Both the position numbers and the translations under genes were made by a program. A stretch of DNA of 31,559 bases from CALBZH01 sp964538515 (GTDB lineage Bacteria; Desulfobacterota; Syntrophobacteria; Syntrophobacterales; Syntrophobacteraceae), in assembly GCA_964538515.1 (NCBI GenBank), contig CAZIEW010000068.1, positions 1-31,559 of the forward strand. The letters are read 5' to 3'. The notes beneath the pieces are model-generated. The model had not been told where the DNA came from and searched no databases. It saw nothing but the letters and a program-made list of their open reading frames with translations. Positions 1 to 8,648 of the stretch are shown one piece after another (position 1 is the first letter of the stretch; the number at the start of each line of letters is the position of its first letter).

Positions 1-1324
1 CCAAATACCAGACGAGAAACGTGCACCCCGCGATGACCAGAACGACAGGGACGAACACGGACGCAACCTTGTCAGCAAAGCGCTGGACAGGAGCTTTGGA
101 TCCTTGCGCCTCCTCAACCATCCGAATGATTTGGGCCAGCGCCGTTTCAGCGCCAACGCGCTGTGCCCGAAACTCGAAGCTTCCGCTCGAGTTGATCGTT
201 CCGGCAAACACATCGCTGCCAACCCCTTTTTCAACCGGAAGACTTTCCCCGGTCAGCATCGACTCATCCACGAAGGAGCTTCCAAACTCCACGCGTCCGT
301 CCGTGGCGATCCGCTCCCCGGGACGCACGATAAGGAGGTCCCCGGGGATCACTTCTTCAATGGGCAGATCAACCTCGCGCCCGTCACGGCGAACCCGGGC
401 CGTCTTGGGAGCGAGGTTCATCAACCGTTTGATGGCTTGGGACGTCTTGCCGCGGGCGCGCGCCTCCAGCAGCCGCCCCAGCAGCACCAGCGTCACGATC
501 ATCGCGGCTCCGTCGTAATACACGTGCGCCTCGGCTCCTGCCCCCGCAAAGGCACCCGGAAAGAAGGTCACCAGCGAGGAGTAGACGTATGCAGAACCAG
601 AGCCCATGGCTACCAGCGTGTTCATGTCGGAGGTCTTCTGCCGCAAAGCCTTCCACGCACCGACGAAGAACCGGCTTCCCACCCAGAAGACGGCAGGCGT
701 CGTCAGCACAAAGAGCGTCCAGACCAGGGTTTGCCGTGGAATCACGTGCAGGAAAGGAAACAGGTGCGGCATGCTCCCAATCATCACCAGCAAGCTCAAG
801 ACAACGCCCACGGCAAGCTTCACCTGCAGGGTCTTCATCTCGCGCGCCCGGGCAAGCTCCACCGGATCGTCGGCCCGTTCGTGCAGGATTCCCAAATAGT
901 CGTACCCCGTATCTTCCAGAACCCTGCGCAGCATGTCCACGGTAACGGTCGGTTCGTGAACGACGGCAGCTCGCGATGCCGCCAAGTTAACCGATGCATC
1001 CACCACCCCGGGAACGGCCTTGAAAGCAAGCTCCACCCGCCGAACACAGGCGGCGCACGTCATTCCCCCGACGAGCAGCGTGGTCGTGCTCGGTCCCAAA
1101 GCCTGCGCCGGGGCCGCGTCAGGAACCTCGTAGCCCAGTTCCACGATACGAGTCCGAACCATGGCTTCGCTCACCACTTCGGGGTCGATCTCGACCGTTG
1201 CCTTGCCAGTTGCAAGGTTCACGGCCGCATCCTTTACGCCTTCGAGGGAGCGAATCCCGGTTTCGACGCGCCGCACGCACGCAGCACAGCTCATGCCTTC
1301 GATGGGGATGATGATCTTAGCCAA
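1..1324 (-). CDS. copA: Copper-translocating P1B-type ATPase, N-terminal 441 residues (cut by window edge)
   Basis: This is the N-terminal part of a heavy-metal P-type ATPase that exports Cu(I) across the inner membrane using ATP. Two HMA metal-binding domains come first, with CxxC motifs (CAAC) at residues 13-16 and 90-93. Hydrophobic segments follow at about 168-190, 200-222, 234-258 and 270-286, then the actuator domain with the TGES motif at 358-361. The window ends before the CPC membrane motif and the DKTGT phosphorylation site, so metal specificity is inferred from the HMA motifs and the copZ neighbour. No ATG lies in frame before the first metal site, so I chose a TTG at 1324, which overlaps the end of copZ by 8 bp. 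That implies translational coupling. Family assignment is firm; the exact start is less certain. Confidence 0.93.
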   Translation of the reverse strand, partial: MAKIIIPIEGMSCAACVRRVETGIRSLEGVKDAAVNLATGKATVEIDPEVVSEAMVRTRIVELGYEVPDAAPAQALGPSTTTLLVGGMTCAACVRRVELAFKAVPGVVDASVNLAASRAAVVHEPTVTVDMLRRVLEDTGYDYLGILHERADDPVELARAREMKTLQVKLAVGVVLSLLVMIGSMPHLFPFLHVIPRQTLVWTLFVLTTPAVFWVGSRFFVGAWKALRQKTSDMNTLVAMGSGSAYVYSSLVTFFPGAFAGAGAEAHVYYDGAAMIVTLVLLGRLLEARARGKTSQAIKRLMNLAPKTARVRRDGREVDLPIEEVIPGDLLIVRPGERIATDGRVEFGSSFVDESMLTGESLPVEKGVGSDVFAGTINSSGSFEFRAQRVGAETALAQIIRMVEEAQGSKAPVQRFADKVASVFVPVVLVIAGCTFLVWYL

Positions 1325-1514
1325 GCTCGAATCCCGCTTTCTTGACCGCCTCCCGCAGGACGTCGTCGGCCACGGGGCTGGATTCCTCGAAGCGAGCCTC
1401 ACCCGCCGTCAGGTCCACCTTCACGTCCGCAACCCCCTCAAGCTCGCTGAGAGCCTTCGTCACAGCCTTCACACAATGTTGACAGGACATTCCTTTCACC
1501 TTGATCGTTCGCAT
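1317..1514 (-). CDS. copZ: Copper chaperone, single HMA domain
   Basis: A 65-residue protein made of one HMA ferredoxin-like fold. The metal site GMSCQHC has cysteines 11 and 14. CopZ proteins carry Cu(I) in the cytosol to the N-terminal domains of CopA, and here copA follows immediately with overlapping ends. A GGAGG-type ribosome site precedes the ATG. Length and motif are typical of the family. Specificity for copper over other soft metals is inferred from the pairing. Confidence 0.92.
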   Translation of the reverse strand: MRTIKVKGMSCQHCVKAVTKALSELEGVADVKVDLTAGEARFEESSPVADDVLREAVKKAGFELG

Positions 1515-1574
1515 GGCCTCTGCCTTCCTCCCATTTGATATTCAGGCCCACCTGTCCTTCACTCCAAGCTGCCG

Positions 1575-1817
1575 CTATCGTCCATCTGCTTCTTTAATCA
1601 CTCTTTTCCAGAAAATGAGGATCCCGTCCTTCCCGAAAGTGATCTGGATCAATTCCCAACCCTCGGCACCCCTTTGGTTCAGCATCTCCCTGAGCTTCCT
1701 GACCTGATCTCCGGGAAGACGCTGGAGGTCACATTCCCCGGCCATCGAGCAAAAGTAGACAATATCCCTGAGGGTATCGGCCGAGTGCGTCGTGATGTCA
1801 TATTCGTATCTTTGCAT
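1575..1817 (-). CDS. Small DUF4177-like protein
   Basis: An 80-residue soluble protein. Near the C-terminus it has the pattern AEGWELIQI followed by a Phe-Trp-Lys-Arg strand, which resembles DUF4177, a small domain of unknown function. The reading frame is open further upstream, but the ATG at 1817 has a purine-rich ribosome site (AGGCGAAAGAAG) and begins right after the ferritin terminator, so the shorter form is preferred. It lies 60 bp upstream of copZ on the same strand and could be co-transcribed with the copper genes, though nothing in the protein suggests metal binding. Function unknown. Confidence 0.7.
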   Translation of the reverse strand: MQRYEYDITTHSADTLRDIVYFCSMAGECDLQRLPGDQVRKLREMLNQRGAEGWELIQITFGKDGILIFWKRVIKEADGR

Positions 1818-1864
1818 GCTTCTTTCGCCTCTTTCACACCGCACCGAACGGACCCCAGTGCGGC

Positions 1865-1903
1865 AAAAAAAAGGGGCTACGGACGATCCCTGCCCTGCCC
1901 CCC
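1865..1903 (-). terminator. Rho-independent terminator after the ferritin-like gene
   Basis: On the minus strand a GGGGC arm (1897-1901) pairs with GCCCC (1873-1877) and is followed at once by eight T residues (1872-1865). It lies 30-70 bp beyond the stop of the ferritin-like gene and separates it from the DUF4177/copZ/copA group. The loop is long (about 19 nt), so it may be weaker than a textbook terminator. Confidence 0.6.
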
Positions 1904-1933
1904 TTCTCAGTGCGTCTGTCGTACAAACTCCTA

Positions 1934-2443
1934 TCAACCACCCCACGGCATCAACGCGTACTCATCGGACAGCTTGTCCCGAAACGTCTTAAAAAAAGCC
2001 TCGTGCCCCTTTTCCCACCGGGCCAGCATGGCAAGCGCCTCTTGAGCCTTTCCGTCCGTCTGGTGGGCCATCCGGTCGTAGAATTCACTCAGATCCTTTT
2101 CAATGAGCCACGCCGTATTGAAGACGGTCACATCCGGAACCATCGACCCTTCGACGCATTGCTGCAGAAATTCGGACTTGGCTCGCTCGTCGAAATAATT
2201 CGTGGGCTCCAGCGTAACCGCTCGCACGGTCGACGCCGAAATTTCCGCCCCCGTCTTCAGGTCCTCGAGGATCTTCGTGATGTAGGCGATGTGCTTGTCT
2301 TCTTCCTCGATGAGCCGTTTGAAGGCACTCACGGCCGCCCCGTAGCCGATACGATCCAATGACACCTGAAAGAACGTCTTACCCGTCTGCTCCTGGTTCA
2401 GTGCGTACTCGAAGATTTTGATCAATTTCGGATCAGCTGCCAT
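1934..2443 (-). CDS. Ferritin-like diiron protein
   Basis: A 169-residue four-helix-bundle protein of the ferritin/rubrerythrin superfamily. The carboxylate-histidine pattern of a diiron site is visible: Glu17/Glu19 in helix 1, E48-D-K-H51 in helix 2, Glu115/Glu120 in helix 3 and E144-K-G-H147 in helix 4. There is no rubredoxin domain, so it is a short erythrin-like form. Such proteins reduce peroxide or store iron in anaerobes. It is a single gene with its own terminator, and a rubrerythrin gene lies 3 kb away. The exact substrate cannot be told from the sequence. Confidence 0.85.
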   Translation of the reverse strand: MAADPKLIKIFEYALNQEQTGKTFFQVSLDRIGYGAAVSAFKRLIEEEDKHIAYITKILEDLKTGAEISASTVRAVTLEPTNYFDERAKSEFLQQCVEGSMVPDVTVFNTAWLIEKDLSEFYDRMAHQTDGKAQEALAMLARWEKGHEAFFKTFRDKLSDEYALMPWGG

Positions 2444-2559
2444 CGCAATCTCCCATGATATCTGTCAGAAGTGTTAACGTTGAGAAACGGCACGCCCCCG
2501 TTTTCGTGCACAGGGCATAGATTGCTTGATCAGACACGTCAGGCCCAAATCCGCACAAA

Positions 2560-4575
2560 TCAGCCCTTCAGGATACGCGCGTCGACGACGACCATGCCTT
2601 CCGGATAGGCGATCACCGGGTTGAGATCGATTTCCACGATTTCCGGGTGCTCTTCCGCGAGACGGGCCAGCTTCACCAAACCGTCCGCGAGAGCGTGCTC
2701 GTCCACAGCACGCTGCCCCCGAAAACCCTTCAGAAGAGGGGCCCCCTTGATTTCCCGCAGCATGCTCAACGCCTCGTCGTGCGACAGGGGAAGCAGCCGC
2801 ATGGAGACATCGCGGAACAGCTCGACCGCAATCCCCCCCATGCCAAACACGATGGCCGGTCCGAACTGGGGGTCTCGATGCATCCCAAGGATCAGCTCCA
2901 GCCCAGGCGCGGCCATGGCGCTCACGACCACTCCGTTCACCTGTGCCTGAGGCGCCCGCTCGTTGATCTGCTCCATCATGCGGGTGTATGCGTTCCGCAC
3001 GGCCTGCGCCGACTGGAGATGGAGAGCCACCCCGCCGCAGTCCGACTTGTGCAGAATGTCCGGCGAATCCACTTTGAGCGCAACCGGAAAGCCCAATTGA
3101 TGGGCAACGTGGACCGCCTTGCCCATGGTGTTGGCAAAGCGGCTCACGATGCAGTCGAACCCGTTGAGCTCCAGGAACTTGAGACTATCGAAAAAGCTGA
3201 GCTGCGAGCGCCCCGTGCCGGCAGGAAAAACATCGCCCCCGGTTTTGGGCGTTTTCTTTTTCTCGGGCGGCAGCAGCTGGGCCAGCGCCCTTACGCCCCG
3301 CTCGGGTGTGGGATAGACCGGCACCCCCCTTCGGTGCATCTTGAGCTTCTCGGCCCGCTCCACATCGGCGCCGCCGAGATACATGATAAGCTCGTTCCCC
3401 CTGGGAGTCACCACTTGGGAGGCATCGACGATCGGATCGCCGAAGATCACTCCAAGCGTGTCGTAAAAAGGACGGGCCCGCTCCATGACCTCCTGGAACA
3501 TCCGGGCATTCGCGTCCCCGGTCAGATCCAGGGGGTTTCCCCGAATGGCATGGGCTGGGATGATCCCATCAAGCTGATCGGAAAGCTCCTTCGGCAGGGG
3601 AGCCACGTCGAGTCCCTCCTGCTCGGCGGCATCGGTTGCGAGAATCGCCGCACCCCCCGAAGTCGTGATGAAGAGAATGGTGCTCCCTTTGGGCTCTTCG
3701 AGGTAGGCCAACGCCTTGGCAAAGTCGTAGAATTCCTCGATGGTGTCCGCGCGGCACACGCCGTGACGCTTGAAAAGGGAGGAATAGATGGCGTCAGCAC
3801 CGGCCAGGGAGCGTGTGTGGGATTCGGCCGCAACCCTGCCCTTGGGAGTTCTTCCCGACTTCAACACCACGACCGGCTTCGTCAGGGTCGGCAGGATCTT
3901 CTGGAATCGCGCGGGATCCTTGACCCCTTCGAGATAAGCGGCGATGACCCTGGTGTTGGGGTCTTTCTCGAAGTATTCGATCAAGTCGACTTCATCGACG
4001 TCCGCCCGGTTCCCGAGGCTCACGAAGCTCGATACACCGAGCTCCTCAACGGAAAACCAGTCCATCATGGCGGCGCCAACCGTCCCGCTCTGACTGATGA
4101 CCGCCACCCGTCCCCTGTAGGTCAGCAGAGGCCACGACGCACACAGGGGGTGATAGGGATTGTTCACACCCTGGCAATTGGGGCCCACCACTCGAACGCC
4201 ATACTCCCGAGCAACGCGAGTCACTTCCTCCTGCAAAGCGGCGCCGTCCTCGCCCGCTTCGCTGAAGCCGCCCGTGATGATGACGGCCCCTTTGACTCCC
4301 TTTTCCCCGCAGTCCCGAATCGCCTGGGGAACCATCCGGGCGGGAATGATCACGACCGCAAGGTCCACTGGGTCGGGAATCTCTTTGATATTCTTGTAGC
4401 ATTTGAACCCGAGAATGCTTTCACTCTTGGGATTGATGGGATAGAGCTTTCCCGGAAAGCCCCCGTCGGTCAGATTCTTCAAGATCTCGTGCCCCAGTTT
4501 TTCTGGGCTTTCGGACGCACCGATGACCGCCACGCTCGACGGATGAAAAAATGGACTGACGTCGCCTCGGCTCAT
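2560..4575 (-). CDS. ADP-forming acyl-CoA synthetase (acetate-CoA ligase family, fused alpha-beta)
   Basis: A 671-residue NDP-forming acyl-CoA synthetase, converting acyl-CoA, ADP and phosphate to acid, CoA and ATP. The N-terminal CoA-binding Rossmann domain (about 8-100) begins with SVAVIGAS, and the succinyl-CoA-ligase-like domains follow. The phospho-relay histidine is His253 in the ESHTRSLAGAD motif. A C-terminal ATP-grasp domain starts near residue 455. Alpha and beta parts are in one chain, as in many bacteria. A hotdog thioesterase lies 49 bp upstream in the same direction, so the pair looks like an acyl-CoA disposal or energy-conserving unit, fitting a fermentative or syntrophic acid producer. 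Acyl specificity cannot be read from sequence. Confidence 0.92.
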   Translation of the reverse strand: MSRGDVSPFFHPSSVAVIGASESPEKLGHEILKNLTDGGFPGKLYPINPKSESILGFKCYKNIKEIPDPVDLAVVIIPARMVPQAIRDCGEKGVKGAVIITGGFSEAGEDGAALQEEVTRVAREYGVRVVGPNCQGVNNPYHPLCASWPLLTYRGRVAVISQSGTVGAAMMDWFSVEELGVSSFVSLGNRADVDEVDLIEYFEKDPNTRVIAAYLEGVKDPARFQKILPTLTKPVVVLKSGRTPKGRVAAESHTRSLAGADAIYSSLFKRHGVCRADTIEEFYDFAKALAYLEEPKGSTILFITTSGGAAILATDAAEQEGLDVAPLPKELSDQLDGIIPAHAIRGNPLDLTGDANARMFQEVMERARPFYDTLGVIFGDPIVDASQVVTPRGNELIMYLGGADVERAEKLKMHRRGVPVYPTPERGVRALAQLLPPEKKKTPKTGGDVFPAGTGRSQLSFFDSLKFLELNGFDCIVSRFANTMGKAVHVAHQLGFPVALKVDSPDILHKSDCGGVALHLQSAQAVRNAYTRMMEQINERAPQAQVNGVVVSAMAAPGLELILGMHRDPQFGPAIVFGMGGIAVELFRDVSMRLLPLSHDEALSMLREIKGAPLLKGFRGQRAVDEHALADGLVKLARLAEEHPEIVEIDLNPVIAYPEGMVVVDARILKG

Positions 4576-4624
4576 AAGACCCCTCTCTCTGGATGTTTGT
4601 GTCTCAAGCCGTCATCCGACAGGG

Positions 4625-5032
4625 CTAGGACGCCGCCTTCGCGGCCTTGTCCGCGACGCGGGCATTGAATTTGTCGGCAACGATGATGAAGCGTTCGTGC
4701 TGGGCCTCGCCGATCTTTTCCACAGCATCGAAGGCCTCGAGGGCGAACGTGAGCTTTCGCCCTTCCACGGCTGTCACTTTGGTCACGATTCTCACGCTCA
4801 TTCCGAGAGGGGTCGCTGCCAGATGCTTGAGGTTCATTGAAACCCCGACAGACTGCTCACCGGGCTGGAGCTGCTTGTCGATCAGCTCCGCCGAAACCCT
4901 TTCCATGAAAGCCCCGAGAAATGGCGTTGCGAAAACATCCGGCAAATTCGGGTAAAAATGGCGTGCCGAGTGCTCCGGCCCCGTTGTGACACTAAGCTCA
5001 TGGGTCATGCCGACTTCGAATGCTCCACTCAT
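4625..5032 (-). CDS. Hotdog-fold thioesterase of the FlK (fluoroacetyl-CoA thioesterase-like) family
   Basis: A 135-residue single hotdog-domain thioesterase hydrolysing an acyl-CoA. The FlK catalytic residues (Thr42, Glu50, His76 in Streptomyces cattleya FlK) have counterparts at Thr36, Glu44 and His70 with identical spacing (8 and 26 residues), in the contexts VFATPF, FMERVSAE and LKHLAATPLG. Fluoroacetyl-CoA is an unlikely natural substrate here; FlK-like proteins are widespread in anaerobes. It is the first gene of a two-gene operon with the ADP-forming acyl-CoA synthetase. A GGAGG-like ribosome site precedes the ATG. Confidence 0.85.
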   Translation of the reverse strand: MSGAFEVGMTHELSVTTGPEHSARHFYPNLPDVFATPFLGAFMERVSAELIDKQLQPGEQSVGVSMNLKHLAATPLGMSVRIVTKVTAVEGRKLTFALEAFDAVEKIGEAQHERFIIVADKFNARVADKAAKAAS

Positions 5033-5431
5033 GAAACGGCCTCCTTGTGAGAAAATGCGGTTCTTACAACCCTAGACAGGAAACCAGGCATTCCTCGCCG
5101 CAGCCTGCAGATCACCTTCTATTAATAAATTACAGGTACGATGTCGAGTCACTACGCCCCGTCCCGGCGAATTTCATCCAGGGGCACGGCGCTTCGGTCC
5201 GTTGATTGACATTGTTTCGCGGATGCTTACGTTCATTTCGTGACCGACCCGGACCCGGGAGGCCGCGTTGATGTGTGGCTGACGAGCGATCACTCACCTC
5301 ACGCGCTCACCCTTGCGCGTCTTGTCGGTTGATCCTGGTAGCCAATGCTCATCAGGTACCATTCCGATTTGGCTCAGACCTTTCTCGTCAAAGAAGCCGC
5401 TTATGATGACCCCATTTCAAAGGAGGATTGT
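5033..5431. other. Intergenic region between thioesterase and rubrerythrin genes
   Basis: About 400 bp holding divergent promoters for the flanking genes. A TTGACA at 5206-5211 has no convincing -10 box. Between about 5223 and 5333 a frame is open on the plus strand with coding-like composition but no start codon or recognisable domain; it may be a gene remnant. An AAAGGAGG ribosome site at 5419-5426 serves rubrerythrin. Confidence 0.4.
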
Positions 5432-5926
5432 ATGTCGAAGACTATGCAGAACCTGAAGGATGCTTTTGCCGGTGAATCCCAAGCCAACCGCAAATACCTG
5501 GCCTTCGCGGAGCGGGCTGAAGACGAGTTCCACCATGGAGTTGCCAAGCTGTTCCGCGCCGTTGCCGCCGCCGAGACGATTCATGCGCACAAGCACTTCC
5601 GCGTGATGCAGGGAGTCAAGTCGACCAAGGAAAACCTGCAGGAAGCTCTCAACGGCGAAACACATGAGTTCAAGAGCATGTACCCGGACATGATCGCGGC
5701 CGCCAAGGAAGAGGGTCAGAAGTCCGCTGAGATCAGCTTCCACTACGCCAACGAAGTGGAAAAGATCCACGCGCAGCTTTACACCAAGGCTCTCGAAGAT
5801 CCCGAGAAATTCCCGGTTCAGGATTGGTACGTGTGCAAAATCTGCGGTTACACGGTGGCAGCGGAAGTACCGGACGCGTGCCCCGTTTGCGGGTCGAACA
5901 AGAAGGCGTTCTTCAAGGCCGAATAG
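5432..5926 (+). CDS. rbr: Rubrerythrin
   Basis: A 164-residue rubrerythrin, a cytoplasmic peroxidase that protects anaerobes from hydrogen peroxide using electrons from rubredoxin or NADH systems. The N-terminal four-helix diiron domain has Glu15, E48-T-I-H51, Glu76/Glu79 and E110-K-I-H113. The C-terminal rubredoxin-like domain has an Fe(SCys)4 site from C135-K-I-C138 and C150-P-V-C153. The ATG at 5432 sits 5 bp after a perfect AAAGGAGG, so the longer upstream open frame is rejected. It is monocistronic and followed by a strong hairpin. Confidence 0.95.
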   Translation: MSKTMQNLKDAFAGESQANRKYLAFAERAEDEFHHGVAKLFRAVAAAETIHAHKHFRVMQGVKSTKENLQEALNGETHEFKSMYPDMIAAAKEEGQKSAEISFHYANEVEKIHAQLYTKALEDPEKFPVQDWYVCKICGYTVAAEVPDACPVCGSNKKAFFKAE

Positions 5927-6002
5927 TCCGACAAGAGAAAAACGAGCTCATCCACCGAAGAAGGCCGGGGCTCGGCATCCGGCCATCGCCAAGCATCGAG
6001 CC

Positions 6003-6043
6003 GAGGCTTCCTCCCACACCAGGTTAGCTGGCGAGGAAGCCTC
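6003..6043 (+). terminator. Strong inverted repeat after rubrerythrin
   Basis: An 11-bp perfect stem (GAGGCTTCCTC at 6003-6013 with GAGGAAGCCTC at 6033-6043), with a further CCAG/CTGG pairing inside the loop, lies 77 bp after the rubrerythrin stop. There is no T-run, so it may act as a 3' stabilising hairpin or a weak terminator between the convergent genes. Confidence 0.5.
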
Positions 6044-6114
6044 CCCAGGCTCCCCATCCGCCTCGAAAATCAGCGTAAAGGAAGATCACGGCGCTTCGAG
6101 CACATGCCGGGGCT

Positions 6115-6381
6115 TCACCTCAGCTGGCTGTCTTTGCTGCCGCTGCGATTGTAGAGGGTGAGTGTCTTTTGCTTCTTTTCGAGCTCCGCCTGACACTGCA
6201 CACAAAGCCGGGCTCCAGGCAGAGCCCTACGGCGCGCTTCAGGAATGGCAGCCTCACATTCCTCACAGTACGTCAAGCCTTCTCCTTCCGGCAATCGGCT
6301 CTTGGCCAACTGCACGGCGGATTGTACCGTAGCATCGATTTGCTCTTGCACTGCCCCATCGCGTGACCAACCGACGGCCAT
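6115..6381 (-). CDS. DksA/TraR-family C4 zinc-finger protein, YbiI-like
   Basis: An 88-residue protein that lines up end to end with E. coli YbiI: the MAxGW start, the dimer-like helix, a C4 zinc finger with Cys39, Cys42, Cys60 and Cys63, and the C-terminal GSKDSQLR. DksA/TraR proteins bind RNA polymerase through its secondary channel, but these short forms lack the long coiled coil with acidic tip residues and their function is not established. A perfect AAGGAGG precedes the ATG. It is convergent with rubrerythrin and appears monocistronic. Confidence 0.88.
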   Translation of the reverse strand: MAVGWSRDGAVQEQIDATVQSAVQLAKSRLPEGEGLTYCEECEAAIPEARRRALPGARLCVQCQAELEKKQKTLTLYNRSGSKDSQLR

Positions 6382-6849
6382 GACGACCTCCTTCTTGCAG
6401 CTCTCTGCTTATTCACGGGATTCTCTCCACTAGCTTCCTCTTTTTCTCTTGACATCTACAGTACCCGGAAAATATGGTTTTTCAACAGGATTGACACCGT
6501 TGTGGCCGGCATGCGGTCACTCTTTCACCCGTTCTTCGAATCGATCTTGTAGACATCTCATCAGCCGTTGACCTTTCGATGCGTGCCTTCTCCAGGTCTC
6601 TCCAGCAAGAGCGGAAAGTCCCATAACCGGCCAGGCCCCGCCGGTGATCGCCCATCATGCCGGCTTATGCCCGACTGCAGAACGGAAAGGGCCCTCAAGT
6701 GTTTTCGCTCCCTCATCCAAATCCTGACGGGTAATCCGGACCCAAGCCTGCTGGATACACAAGAAGCAATGGGGGGCGATGCGTGCAGCTCTTCCTGGGT
6801 GACGTTTTGGCTCTTGTCCGCAGAAAATCGGTCTTGAAAGGAGACGGAG
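6382..6849. other. Intergenic region with a promoter for the rightward operon
   Basis: A 470-bp gap between divergent genes. It holds a sigma70-like promoter on the plus strand, and AAGGAG ribosome sites lie at both ends. No gene, repeat or structured RNA was recognised; short open frames here have no ribosome sites and no domain. Confidence 0.5.
6449..6478 (+). promoter_or_regulatory. Candidate sigma70 promoter
   Basis: TTGACA (6449-6454), an 18-bp spacer and TATGGT (6473-6478). It would give a leader of about 365 nt before the repetitive-protein gene at 6850, which is long, so a second promoter nearer the gene is possible. Confidence 0.4.
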
Positions 6850-8631
6850 ATGGTCAATCCCGAGCTCGTTCTATTGGCGATTCAGGCAGGAGTCAAGCTG
6901 GGCCGCAAGGTTTATGACGTGCTGGTCGACAAGCGGGTCGAGGCGCCACTGATGTTGCCGCTTGGACCGACGGTTGGCTTGCCCCAGGAAGCGGACGCCA
7001 TTGATTTTTTCGACCAGAACCCTGGGCTCCTCCTGCCGGGCGGACCCTATGAAAAGGCTGCAGGTGATCGAGAAGCTCTGGTCAAAGCATACTCCACGAT
7101 TCGGCGAATCGATTCCGTGATCGATGCCGGCGGATTGGATCCCGGAGCAGGGACCCGGATGATCATCGAGCTCCAGGAGTTTGAACAGCACAAGGCGGGG
7201 TACGGACCGAACTCCCCCTGGCAGCGCATCCTCGGCACCGTGGTCGAGATCGGTATCGACTATTTCGCCGCAAACCCACAAGCCATCGGCAGAGACTCGT
7301 CCGCACGGCGCGTTGTCGCGACGTTTCTTGCGGGGATCGATGACATTGACTTTGCCGAAGGGGAACCGATCGACTTTGTACAAACATCGCTCACAGCCGC
7401 GCTTCAGGCACTGGGGGACAACTCGGCCCTGATCACCCACGATCGGCGCCTCTCCGTGCTTCTGGGAGGAGTCACCCATGCGCTCCGACAGGACATCGAG
7501 GGTGTTTCTCTCGGCGAGCTGCAGCGCCGGGGGGAGCTTTTCGAGCGCATCACATCGAGCATCCTGCGCGCCGGGGCTGGAGCGGTAGCCGACAACCCTG
7601 ACCTGTTCGTGGGGGGTGACGGAAAAGCCAAGGATGCCGTGCGCAGCACGATGTCAGCCATTCTGGATGGGATTCGCGACAACGAGGACTTGTTCTCCAA
7701 CGCAGCCCTGGAAGAGCTCTTTACCGATTCCCTCCATGCCGTTTCCCAGAACGCGACACTTCTCACGAACGACAAGGTGCTGCAGGCGATCATCGGCAAT
7801 ACCGTCGCTGAGCTGACCAAAGGCGATGCCCGCATGCTGTTCTCAGCGGCGTCCGTGGAGGCCATTACCCGTGCAGCGCTGGAGACCGTGGCTGAGAACA
7901 GTGAAACGCTGCTCGATCCGAAGAACCCCCAGCAGCAGCGCATTGCGCATGCGGTGGCAGCGATGGCGCAGGGTCTGGCGTCTGAGCTTGCGGGTCCTGG
8001 CTCGGTGAAAGATTTGTTTTCCACGGCACAGTTGATCCACCTGACGGAGATCGTTTTTGATGAAGTGGCAAGGCATCCCGAAAAGCTGCTGGGGGAGGAT
8101 GGTCAAGACCCCAGCCGGACCGCTTTGGCCCAAATTCTCGGATCGGTTGCGACGGCACTCGGCGACAATCCGATCAGTCTGGTCAACGGGGAGACCTTGA
8201 TTGGGGTGATTGAGACGGCGATGCGCGTCACCGTGAAGAACCTCGACAAATTGTTGGACCTCGATTCCACGGACCCGAAGACCAATCTTCTCTGTCAGGT
8301 CTTGACCGGGGTTGCCGACGCAGCACGGAGCGGCCTCGACACGCGATGCCTGGTGGATCGAGACACCTTTTTCGAGCTCGTGGAGCGCATTCTGCCCACG
8401 GCTTCAGCCAACGTCGCCCCTCTGCTCAATGACAACGCCGGGCTCATCAAGGGATCCCTTCTTGCCGTCCTGCGGCTCGCCGATGGTCCGATGGCGAGCC
8501 GAATCAACGGAGCAAACCTCCCGCAACTGGCTCAAGGGGTGCTGCTCGCGGTGTTGACTCAGGAGCTTTCACTTGCCGACACGGCCGCCATCGAGAAGAC
8601 CGTAGACCATCTCCTCCAGCTGGCCGCCTGA
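6850..8631 (+). CDS. Unrecognised 593-residue protein with about eight alpha-helical repeats
   Basis: I do not recognise this family. The protein is cytoplasmic-looking (no signal peptide, no membrane segment), rich in Ala and Leu, and built from repeated units. A motif of the form helix, (D/E)N-x-x-L/I-(L/I), short turn, helix recurs at residues about 141, 190, 248, 300, 349, 409, 464 and 521, a period of 49-60 residues. The first 120 residues lack the repeat and may form a separate head. This suggests an alpha solenoid acting as a scaffold. AAGGAG lies 7 bp before the ATG. The lipoprotein gene starts 17 bp downstream, so the two are almost certainly one operon and may act together at the envelope; this is inference. 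Confidence 0.75.
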   Translation: MVNPELVLLAIQAGVKLGRKVYDVLVDKRVEAPLMLPLGPTVGLPQEADAIDFFDQNPGLLLPGGPYEKAAGDREALVKAYSTIRRIDSVIDAGGLDPGAGTRMIIELQEFEQHKAGYGPNSPWQRILGTVVEIGIDYFAANPQAIGRDSSARRVVATFLAGIDDIDFAEGEPIDFVQTSLTAALQALGDNSALITHDRRLSVLLGGVTHALRQDIEGVSLGELQRRGELFERITSSILRAGAGAVADNPDLFVGGDGKAKDAVRSTMSAILDGIRDNEDLFSNAALEELFTDSLHAVSQNATLLTNDKVLQAIIGNTVAELTKGDARMLFSAASVEAITRAALETVAENSETLLDPKNPQQQRIAHAVAAMAQGLASELAGPGSVKDLFSTAQLIHLTEIVFDEVARHPEKLLGEDGQDPSRTALAQILGSVATALGDNPISLVNGETLIGVIETAMRVTVKNLDKLLDLDSTDPKTNLLCQVLTGVADAARSGLDTRCLVDRDTFFELVERILPTASANVAPLLNDNAGLIKGSLLAVLRLADGPMASRINGANLPQLAQGVLLAVLTQELSLADTAAIEKTVDHLLQLAA

Positions 8632-8648
8632 CAAGAAAGGAGAACCTC

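Noticed and set aside
104..4668. Long open frames on the plus strand (for example 104-1345 and 2647-4668) opposite copA and the acyl-CoA synthetase
   Set aside because: They are antisense shadows produced by high GC third positions. They lack ribosome sites and domains, while the minus-strand products are clear family members.
5223..5333. Short plus-strand coding-like frame upstream of rubrerythrin
   Set aside because: No start codon, no ribosome site and no recognisable domain; kept only as a comment on the intergenic region.
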